Positions 1-4,794 of a stretch of 7,730 nt of DNA are shown here, piece by piece. The translations under genes and the position numbers were made by a program. Under the pieces are notes generated by a model. That model searched no databases and was not told the origin of the DNA. It was given only the letters and a program-made list of their open reading frames with translations. Source of the stretch: Desulfobacterales bacterium (GTDB lineage Bacteria > Desulfobacterota > Desulfobacteria > Desulfobacterales > Desulfobacteraceae). The DNA lies in NCBI GenBank assembly GCA_022361135.1, contig JAKSBM010000180.1, positions 1 through 7,730 of the forward strand. Direction: 5' to 3'. The first letter of the stretch is position 1; each line of letters opens with the position of its first letter.

Positions 1-407
1 ATGTCCGTCTTTGCAAGGGGGCCTATTATTGGGAGGAACGGTCCGTGGTCTATAAGGATGGGACCATCATCAATGCCTCCTATGTCCATTTATTGGAACA
101 TCTGCTCACCTCCGGTGCCTTTGTGGGCATCGCCACCCACGATGAAAAATTGGTGTTTGAAGCCCTGAGGCTGATCCATCTCCACGGGATTCCCCGGGAG
201 CAATATGAATTTCAGATGCTCTACGGGGTGGAGGAGGAGTTGAGATCCATCCTCACGGCCCAGGGCCATAGGGTCCGGGTCTATGTTCCCTTTGGCCGGG
301 AGTGGTTTGCCTATTCCGTCCGTCGTTTGAGGGAGAATCCCCGCATGGTGGGCCATGTCTTTTCCCAATTCCTGGGACGTTTTACCCGCCTGTTCCAACG
401 GAATTGA
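1..407 (+). CDS. Proline dehydrogenase, C-terminal part (5' end outside window)
   Basis: This is the last 134 codons of a proline dehydrogenase; the first complete codon is at base 3 and the true start lies upstream of the window. The enzyme oxidises L-proline to pyrroline-5-carboxylate with FAD and passes electrons to the quinone pool, usually at the inner membrane. Visible family marks are RLCKGAYYWEE at the left edge (the RLVKGAY strand of the PRODH barrel), IATHDEKL, the FQMLYGV segment, and GREWFAYSVRR at partial residues 98-108. The arginine pair in that last motif (codons from base 321) holds the proline carboxylate in characterised PRODH structures. The chain ends about 25 residues later, so no P5C dehydrogenase domain follows and this is the monofunctional form rather than a PutA fusion. 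The gene converges on trpB and ends at a shared hairpin. A GTG at base 45 could be mistaken for a start, but homology continues upstream of it. Confidence 0.9.
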   Translation, partial: VRLCKGAYYWEERSVVYKDGTIINASYVHLLEHLLTSGAFVGIATHDEKLVFEALRLIHLHGIPREQYEFQMLYGVEEELRSILTAQGHRVRVYVPFGREWFAYSVRRLRENPRMVGHVFSQFLGRFTRLFQRN

Positions 408-420
408 ATCCGGCATCCGT

Positions 421-466
421 AAAATTAAAAAAGGCCCTGGAGCGTGTCTTGCTCCAGGGCCTTTTG
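421..466. terminator. Bidirectional intrinsic terminator between proline dehydrogenase and trpB
   Basis: A perfect 13-bp stem is formed by AAGGCCCTGGAGC (431-443) and GCTCCAGGGCCTT (451-463), with a 7-base loop GTGTCTT. On the + strand the stem runs into TTTT. On the - strand it is followed by a longer T-rich tract, the complement of the A-run at 421-432. It therefore suits trpB best, but can also end the proline dehydrogenase transcript. It sits in the 99-base gap between two convergent stop codons, the usual place for such a shared terminator. Confidence 0.9.
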
Positions 467-506
467 GCGTTTAAGGACGGCTGTTAAGCGGTTTCAGGGG
501 CTGGAA

Positions 507-1727
507 TCAAATCCCATAATCCTTGCCGTAATTATCGATGACAAAGTCAATGTCCTTGTCCCCCCGACCGGAGAGGTTGACCAGGATGGTCTTGCCCTTG
601 CCGGCTTCCTTGGCCAGCTTGGCGGCATAGGCCACGGCATGGGCACTTTCAATGGCCGGGATGATTCCGTCGGTGCGGGAGAGTTCGAAGAAATATTCAA
701 TGGCGTCGGAATCCGAGGCCGTGACATAGTTCACCCGGCCCAGATCCTTGAGCAGACTGTGCTGGGGGCCGACCCCGGGGTAGTCCAGGCCGGACGCCAC
801 GGAGTAGACCGGCAGGGGCTCTCCCTCGTCGTCCTGGAGAAGATAGGAATGGAATCCGTGGAGGGTGCCGGGTTTGCCCAGGGTCAGGGTGGCGGCATGG
901 TCTCCGTCCTTGAAGCCCCGTCCCGAGGGTTCCACCCCGTAGATGTCCACGTCTTCGTCGTTGAGGAAGGCCTGGAAAAGGCCCATTGCATTGGATCCGC
1001 CGCCCACGCAGGCCACCAGGTTGTCCGGCAGTTTTCCGGTCATTTCCTGGAATTGCTGCCGGGCTTCAACGCCGACGATCTGCTGGAAGTCCCGCACCAT
1101 CATGGGGAAGGGATGGGGGCCCACCACCGAGCCAATGGCGTAGATCTGGTTGATGGGGTCCTCCAAGTAAGCTTCGAAGGCGGCGTCAACGGCATCCTTC
1201 AGGGTCTGGGTACCCCGGGTCACGGGAACCACATTGGCCCCCAAAATTTTCATGCGCACCACATTGGGGTGTTCTTTTTTAATGTCGATGACGCCCATGT
1301 AAATATCACATTCCAGGCCCACCAGGGTGGCGGCGGTGGCCAGGGCCACACCGTGCTGGCCGGCACCGGTTTCGGCGATGAGTTTTTTCTTGCCCAGCCG
1401 CTTGGCCAAAAGGGCTTCGCCCAGGCAGTGGTTGATTTTATGGGCACCGGTGTGGTTCAGATCTTCGCGCTTGAGGTATATGTCGGCCCCACCGATTTTT
1501 TCCGACAGGTTTTTGCAATGGAAAATGGGGGAAGGCCGTCCAGTGAAATGCTGGTTCAGATAGGTGAGCTCTTCAATGAAGCTGGGATCATTTTTCACCG
1601 CCTCATAGCCTGCGGCAATTTCATCCATCACCCTTTGCAAGGCTTCGGGAACATAGGAACCGCCGTATTCGCCAAACCGGCCGTTTTCATCGGGAAGGGG
1701 GATATTATTGATCATCTGGTCCGACAT
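507..1727 (-). CDS. trpB: Tryptophan synthase beta subunit
   Basis: The product, 406 residues, is the PLP enzyme that joins indole and L-serine to make L-tryptophan, normally in an alpha2beta2 complex with TrpA. The PLP lysine lies in HTGAHKIN (Lys97), the catalytic glutamate in [11 protein letters not shown] (Glu119), and the PLP phosphate loop is GGGSNA (about 242-247). The C-terminal NLSGRGDKD motif is also intact. Length and the segment after residue 150 ([20 protein letters not shown]) match the ordinary TrpB1 class rather than the longer TrpB2. The ATG at 1727 is chosen because AAGGAG lies 7 bases upstream and homology begins there; the frame stays open to 1781, giving an 18-residue extension that would overlap the putative operator. 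No trpA or other trp gene adjoins it: a terminator follows and marR lies upstream. It may be a single-gene unit partnered with a distant TrpA, or an indole-salvage enzyme; the sequence alone does not decide. Confidence 0.96.
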   Translation of the reverse strand: MSDQMINNIPLPDENGRFGEYGGSYVPEALQRVMDEIAAGYEAVKNDPSFIEELTYLNQHFTGRPSPIFHCKNLSEKIGGADIYLKREDLNHTGAHKINHCLGEALLAKRLGKKKLIAETGAGQHGVALATAATLVGLECDIYMGVIDIKKEHPNVVRMKILGANVVPVTRGTQTLKDAVDAAFEAYLEDPINQIYAIGSVVGPHPFPMMVRDFQQIVGVEARQQFQEMTGKLPDNLVACVGGGSNAMGLFQAFLNDEDVDIYGVEPSGRGFKDGDHAATLTLGKPGTLHGFHSYLLQDDEGEPLPVYSVASGLDYPGVGPQHSLLKDLGRVNYVTASDSDAIEYFFELSRTDGIIPAIESAHAVAYAAKLAKEAGKGKTILVNLSGRGDKDIDFVIDNYGKDYGI

Positions 1728-1734
1728 GGAGGAT

Positions 1735-1740
1735 CTCCTT
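1735..1740 (-). promoter_or_regulatory. Ribosome binding site of trpB
   Basis: AAGGAG read on the - strand, 7 bases before the ATG at 1727. It decides the 406-residue start over the longer open frame beginning at 1781, which has no comparable site. Confidence 0.8.
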
Positions 1741-1741
1741 T

Positions 1742-1780
1742 TGTTTCTGTGTATAGTAACTGTTTCTTTTGACAGAAACA
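1742..1780. promoter_or_regulatory. Candidate operator with three TGTTTCT half-sites upstream of trpB
   Basis: TGTTTCTGT (1742-1750) and ACAGAAACA (1772-1780) are perfect 9-bp inverted arms separated by 21 bases. A third copy, TGTTTCT (1761-1767), lies inside in the same direction as the left arm, 19 bases from it start to start. With the promoter proposed at 1779-1807, the right arm covers the -10 edge and the expected start point, and the left arm lies about 25 bases into the transcript. That is a classic repressor position. The regulator is unknown: the motif is not the E. coli TrpR box, and it does not resemble the dyads near marR. The repeat is seen; its role is inferred. Confidence 0.5.
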
Positions 1781-1807
1781 TATACAGGGGAAAAATTTAA
1801 AAGGCAA
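1779..1807 (-). promoter_or_regulatory. Candidate sigma70-type promoter of trpB
   Basis: Reading the - strand, TTGCCT (1807-1802) serves as a -35 box (4 of 6 to TTGACA) and TATATG (1784-1779) as a -10 box (4 of 6 to TATAAT), with exactly 17 bases between them. The spacer is A/T-rich. Transcription would start near 1772, giving a leader of about 45 bases. Matches are moderate, so this is a proposal. Confidence 0.45.
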
Positions 1808-1934
1808 TATTTATTTTCAGGAAAATAAAAAAAGAATGATCAGCGCAAGGGGCACCCTGGGGATTGTTCTGGAGGCGGTGCCAATGGAAGGGGGGAGGAT
1901 TCCCGTATAATAAAGTACTTTCCCCGATGGCATG

Positions 1935-1953
1935 AAAAATGGGCCCACCCATT
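1935..1953 (-). terminator. Possible intrinsic terminator of marR
   Basis: On the - strand, AATGGG (1953-1948) pairs with CCCATT (1943-1938) around a 4-base loop TGGG, followed by TTT. Including the stem's end, this makes a run of five T. The stem is short but well placed, about 55 bases after the marR stop. It may act together with the hairpin at 1973-1995. Confidence 0.4.
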
Positions 1954-1972
1954 CGTTTATGGGATAAATGGT

Positions 1973-2006
1973 GGGGTGTCGGTGTCCGGCACCCCAAGGC
2001 CTTGGG
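1973..2006. repeat. Overlapping dyads directly after the marR stop codon
   Basis: GGGGTGTCGG (1973-1982) faces CCGGCACCCC (1986-1995) over a 3-base loop. Pairing is complete on the + strand with one G-T wobble; on the - strand that position becomes a C-A mismatch. The CCCC arm is shared with a perfect 14-bp palindrome CCCAAGGCCTTGGG (1993-2006), so the two structures exclude each other. The T-run after it (2007-2015) is explained by the Lys codons and stop of marR read in reverse. It may help define the 3' end of the marR message. Confidence 0.35.
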
Positions 2007-2519
2007 TTATTTTTTGGGCTTGGCCGCCTCGTTGTTGCGGATGGGGCCGGTGACCAGAACCGGGGAGGCCTCTATCTCTTCGGCGGACATCATTTGGACC
2101 ACCCGTTCAAAGGCGGCCAGGATCATCATCTGTTCCCAGTTTTCCAGGCGGGAAAACCGCTGGGTGAATTGTTCCTGGAGCAGGGGGGGCAGGTTTTCCA
2201 GTACCCGGTGGCCGTCCGGGGTCAGGGAGAGGCGGACCGCCCGGCGGTCGTCTTCCCTTTTTTCCCTGAGGATATATCCCTTGGCCATCAGCCGTTTGGT
2301 AATGTCGGTGATGGTGGCCTGGCTGAGGCTGGTGAGCTTGGACAGGGGGGTGACGGAAATGTGGCCATGGTTGGCGATTTCCTGGAGCAGTATCAATTGG
2401 GGGCCGGTGAGGCCGAATTTTTTGTTCAGCATCCGTGAATGAATGTCGATGGCCTGGGTAATTTTTCTCAGTGAAACCAGGATTTCCCGACACCGTTCCT
2501 GATCTAAGGTTTTTTCCAT
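2007..2519 (-). CDS. MarR-family transcriptional regulator
   Basis: The 170-residue product is a small winged-helix DNA-binding protein; MarR proteins usually bind as dimers to short palindromes and are released by a small ligand or by oxidation. The core runs over about residues 36-106: LTGPQLILLQEI, then SVTPLSKLTSLSQATITDIT with the recognition helix near 66-81, then the wing REDDRRAVRLSLTPDG with the family's DRR motif at 91-93. Helices at both ends should form the dimer interface, and the last 15 residues (ending in AAKPKK) look like a loose tail. The only cysteine is Cys10. The ATG at 2519 is preceded by GGAGGGGAG, about 11 bases upstream. The gene is divergent from the ABC transporter operon and is flanked by dyads, so control of itself and of that operon is plausible but unproven. 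The ligand cannot be predicted. Confidence 0.92.
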   Translation of the reverse strand: MEKTLDQERCREILVSLRKITQAIDIHSRMLNKKFGLTGPQLILLQEIANHGHISVTPLSKLTSLSQATITDITKRLMAKGYILREKREDDRRAVRLSLTPDGHRVLENLPPLLQEQFTQRFSRLENWEQMMILAAFERVVQMMSAEEIEASPVLVTGPIRNNEAAKPKK

Positions 2520-2535
2520 TTAAGTCTATCTCCCC

Positions 2536-2551
2536 TCCGGATGGATCCGGA
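2536..2551. promoter_or_regulatory. Palindrome in the marR leader, candidate MarR operator
   Basis: TCCGGAT (2536-2542) and ATCCGGA (2545-2551) form perfect 7-bp arms with GG between them. The centre is about 24 bases upstream of the marR start codon, and one edge touches its ribosome binding site. Size and position suit autoregulation by a MarR dimer. A related dyad lies at 2765-2776. Confidence 0.45.
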
Positions 2552-2604
2552 TCTCCTTTTGAATTTGTCCCCTACTTAACACAATTTGGGCATGGCTGAA
2601 AGTG

Positions 2605-2634
2605 TTCCGTCGGTGGCGGCGGAATCCCTTTTTT
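2605..2634 (+). other. Hairpin followed by T-run, terminator-like
   Basis: TTCCGTC (2605-2611) pairs with GGCGGAA (2618-2624), with one G-T wobble, around GGTGGC. It is followed after TCCC by six T. It points along the + strand, where no gene precedes it, so it could stop antisense transcription or end a short RNA. Function is unclear. Confidence 0.25.
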
Positions 2635-2697
2635 CCATGGAGACGATCTTCCCCTTTGTTTTTATTGGAGAATCCCAGGCCGGGTCCCGAATAAACA

Positions 2698-2752
2698 TAG
2701 AATACTTTATAAAAAAAACATTGAATACGGTGTATTTTTTTTTGAATTTAAT
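2698..2752. other. A/T-rich tract with phased A and T runs
   Basis: A run of eight A (2711-2718) and a run of nine T (2735-2743) lie about 24 bases apart, a little over two helical turns, inside a region rich in A and T. Such tracts bend DNA and favour promoter opening or nucleoid-protein binding. It is about 60 bases upstream of the transporter promoter candidate. Confidence 0.35.
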
Positions 2753-2764
2753 GGGGTTTTTGAG

Positions 2765-2776
2765 GGGATGGATCCC
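2765..2776. promoter_or_regulatory. Second dyad sharing GGATGGATCC, candidate MarR operator
   Basis: GGGAT (2765-2769) and ATCCC (2772-2776) are inverted arms around GG. The core GGATGGATCC (2766-2775) is identical to 2539-2548 in the marR leader. It lies about 30 bases upstream of the TTGACA box of the transporter operon. The arms are two bases shorter than those of the first site. Confidence 0.35.
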
Positions 2777-2806
2777 ATTTTGCGGCCTTTTCGTGGGTCG
2801 CGTTGG

Positions 2807-2839
2807 TTGACAATGTGCTTTGAGTTCGATAGATATAAT
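2807..2839 (+). promoter_or_regulatory. Candidate promoter of the ABC transporter operon
   Basis: A perfect -35 box TTGACA (2807-2812) is followed by the A/T-rich stretch TAGATATAAT (2830-2839). The perfect TATAAT (2834-2839) is 21 bases away, which is too long. TAGATA (2830) gives 17 bases but matches poorly, and GATATA (2832) gives 19. The spacing doubt limits confidence, although the pair is the best match in this gap. Confidence 0.4.
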
Positions 2840-2989
2840 TGGTTTTAAATGTTGGAGTACGTTGCTAATGACCCGGGATGAGCACCCTCCTGGATTTTGA
2901 TTTTAAACGATTGGGGATGTCGGATGGAGATGGATTGGGGGCCTTACCCCGGTTTTCTCACATCGCGGATCCCGATGAAATGTGGAATC

Positions 2990-3949
2990 ATGAACCCTAT
3001 TGTTTCGATGGTCATAAAACGATGCCTGGGCAGTCTGGGGACGATTTTTATCGTTTCCCTGATCATATTCACCGGTGTGGAACTCCTCCCCGGTGATACC
3101 GCCGAGGCCATTCTGGGGCAGACCGCCACCCCGGAAACCGTGGCGGCCTTTCGCCATGAACTCAAACTGGATCTGCCCCCCCATGTTCGGTATGTCTCCT
3201 GGCTGGGGGATTTTGTCCAGGGCGATCTGGGCAACTCGCTTTCCAATGGCCGACCCGTGGCCGATCTCATTGGCTGGCGCTTTCAGAACACCCTGCTTTT
3301 GGCCCTGGTCACCGCCGGGGTCACCGTGCCCATTGCCATCCTCCTCGGCATGGCCGCCGCCTTCTATCGCAATACCTTTTTTGATAAATTCATTTCCATG
3401 GTCACCCTCTCCTTTATTTCCTTCCCCGAGTTTTTCGTGGCCTATATCCTCATCCTTTTTTTATCGGTTAAGATGAATATATTTCCCAGCCTGGCCGTGA
3501 TTCGACCGGACATGGGAATCTGGGAACGACTGCTCTCCATGGTTTTGCCTGTTTTTACCCTGGGCTGCGTGGTCACGGCTCACATGATGCGGCAGACCCG
3601 GGCGGCCATTATTAATGTACTGGCCAGTGCCTACATTGAAATGGCCCATATTAAAGGGATTCGTCGATTGCGGGTCATCATCCACCATGCATTTCCCAAT
3701 GCCCTGTCCCCGGTGATCAATGTGGTGGCCCTGAATCTGGCCTACCTGGTGGTGGGGGTGGTTATCGTGGAGGTGGTTTTTGTCTATCCCGGTCTGGGGC
3801 AATTGCTGGTGGATTCCGTTGCCAAACGGGATCTTCCCCTGGTCCAGGCCGCGGGTCTGATTTTTTCCATGGTCTATATTCTGCTGAATCTGCTGGCGGA
3901 TATTCTGTCCATACTATCCAATCCCCGGCTCCGCCAGTCACGGGTATAA
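2990..3949 (+). CDS. ABC transporter permease, DppB/OppB type
   Basis: This is the first membrane subunit of a peptide/nickel/opine importer (319 residues from this start). It has the layout of the family: TM1 at about 14-33 ending in ELLPGDTAEAILG, a periplasmic region, then TM segments near 98-124, 135-160, 180-200, 245-265 and 288-308. The cytoplasmic EAA loop, which docks on the ATPase, is at about 213-242 (SAYIEMAHIKGIRR to FPNALSPVI). The C-terminal VYPGLGQLLVDSVAKRDLPLVQA is typical of DppB proteins. The start is uncertain: the frame is open from 2897, with ATGs at 2924, 2975, 2990 and 3008 and no strong ribosome site at any of them. 2990 gives an N-terminus like the family's, with only about 13 residues before TM1; 2924 has GGGG upstream. 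It is followed 12 bases later by the second permease. The substrate is unknown. Confidence 0.93.
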   Translation: MNPIVSMVIKRCLGSLGTIFIVSLIIFTGVELLPGDTAEAILGQTATPETVAAFRHELKLDLPPHVRYVSWLGDFVQGDLGNSLSNGRPVADLIGWRFQNTLLLALVTAGVTVPIAILLGMAAAFYRNTFFDKFISMVTLSFISFPEFFVAYILILFLSVKMNIFPSLAVIRPDMGIWERLLSMVLPVFTLGCVVTAHMMRQTRAAIINVLASAYIEMAHIKGIRRLRVIIHHAFPNALSPVINVVALNLAYLVVGVVIVEVVFVYPGLGQLLVDSVAKRDLPLVQAAGLIFSMVYILLNLLADILSILSNPRLRQSRV

Positions 3950-3961
3950 GGAGAATTTCCC

Positions 3962-4780
3962 ATGTGGAACTGGATTAAAGAAATGTCCCTGGCCGCGCGC
4001 ATCGGACTTTTTATTGTGCTCTTGAACCTGGGGGTGGCATTGCTGGCACCGGTGGTGGCTCCCCATGGAGAAACTGCTGTGGTGGGCGATGTGTGGGAGC
4101 CCTTTTCCCAATCGTTTTTACTGGGCACGGATCACCTGGGAAGGGATCTGTTTTCCCGCATGGTCTACGGGGCGCGGAATACCATTGCCCTGGCCTTCAT
4201 CATCACCAGCCTTTCGTTTTTGGCCGGCTCATTTTTAGGGTTCACCGCTGCGGTGAAGGGGGGCTGGACCGACCAGCTTCTCTCCCGCATGATTGATGTG
4301 ATCATGGCCCTTCCCACCCTGATCTTTGCCCTCATGATTCTATCGGTGCTGGGCTCTTCGGTTCCGGTGCTGATTTTTACCATTGCCCTTTTGGACAGCA
4401 CCCGGGTCTTCCGACTGTCCCGGGCCGTGGCCATGGACATCGAAGTCAAGGAATTTGTGGAAGCGGCCCGGCTCCGCGGGGAGGGCAGCCTTTGGATCAT
4501 GCGCCATGAAATTTTGCCCAATGCCCTGTCCCCCCTGGTGGCCGAGTTTGGGTTGCGGTTCTGTTTTGTCTTTTTATTCATTGCATCATTGAGTTTCCTG
4601 GGGCTGGGAATTCAGCCCCCCCATGCCGACTGGGGTGGGATGGTCCGGGAGAATGCCGGTGCCATCACCTTTGGAATTTTCATTCCCTTGATTCCTGCCT
4701 TTGCCATTGCCTTCCTCACCGTGGGCGTGAATCTGGTGGTGGATCATTTCCTCCATTTATCCAGCGGTCTTCGGGACTGA
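3962..4780 (+). CDS. ABC transporter permease, DppC/OppC type
   Basis: This is the second membrane subunit (272 residues), which pairs with the product of the preceding gene to form the channel. It shows the DppC marks: an N-terminal TM helix at about 13-33, GTDHLGRDLFSRMVYGAR (from residue 55), the EAA loop EAARLRGEGSLWIMRHEILP (167-186) followed by NALSPL, then SFLGLGIQPPHADWGGM (211-227). The last TM helix (about 240-260) ends near the C-terminus. Length is at the short end of the family, mainly because the N-terminal tail before TM1 is brief. The ATG at 3962 has AAGGAG (3948-3953) at 8 bases, overlapping the stop of the upstream gene, which indicates translation within one operon message. 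Confidence 0.95.
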   Translation: MWNWIKEMSLAARIGLFIVLLNLGVALLAPVVAPHGETAVVGDVWEPFSQSFLLGTDHLGRDLFSRMVYGARNTIALAFIITSLSFLAGSFLGFTAAVKGGWTDQLLSRMIDVIMALPTLIFALMILSVLGSSVPVLIFTIALLDSTRVFRLSRAVAMDIEVKEFVEAARLRGEGSLWIMRHEILPNALSPLVAEFGLRFCFVFLFIASLSFLGLGIQPPHADWGGMVRENAGAITFGIFIPLIPAFAIAFLTVGVNLVVDHFLHLSSGLRD

Positions 4781-4794
4781 TAAAGGAGTACACC

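Larger units (their letters stand above)
1808..2006. other. Non-coding gap between trpB promoter and marR
   Basis: No credible gene was seen. The open frame across 1797-1997 on the - strand is low-complexity in composition and has no recognisable family or ribosome site. The gap holds an A/T-rich dyad (TTATTTTC at 1811-1818 facing GAAAATAA at 1821-1828), a GGCACC/GGTGCC pair (1851-1856 and 1877-1882), and the hairpins downstream of marR listed separately. Confidence 0.5.
2520..2989. other. Divergent regulatory gap between marR and the ABC transporter operon
   Basis: About 470 bases without a convincing gene. The open frame at 2586-2810 crosses A/T-rich tracts and has no family features or ribosome site. 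Contents from left to right are the marR leader palindrome, a hairpin with a T-run (2605-2634), A8 and T9 tracts (2711-2718, 2735-2743), a second dyad (2765-2776), a TTGACA promoter candidate (2807-2839), and a leader of about 145 bases. No known riboswitch was recognised. The last 66 bases may be coding if the first permease starts upstream of 2990. Confidence 0.6.

Noticed and set aside
444..1772. Long + strand open frame of 442 codons opposite trpB
   Set aside because: It is the mirror of trpB in a G+C-rich gene, is rich in Gly and His as such shadows are, and trpB on the other strand is unmistakable.
1797..1997. Open frame of 66 codons on the - strand between trpB and marR, considered as a trp leader peptide or small gene
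   Set aside because: It has a single Trp codon, no ribosome site and no attenuator-like series of alternative hairpins before trpB, and it runs through the marR terminator region.
1731..2561. 13-base repeat GGATCTCCTTTTG at 1731-1743 and 2549-2561
   Set aside because: In trpB it is the ribosome binding site. A single shared 13-mer in a window of this size, both copies Shine-Dalgarno-like, is close to chance expectation; no start codon lies at working distance from the second copy.
2586..2810. Open frame of 74 codons on the + strand in the divergent gap
   Set aside because: It runs through A and T homopolymer tracts, has no ribosome binding site or family pattern, and its hydrophobic content comes from T-rich codons.
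2853..2866. Possible sigma54 promoter around GTTGGAGTACGTTGCT
   Set aside because: Only 8 bases separate GG and GC where the -24/-12 promoter needs 10, so it cannot work as one.
2931..2955. GGGG/CCCC hairpin in the permease leader considered as a riboswitch
   Set aside because: A four-base stem without any conserved core of a known riboswitch class is not enough.
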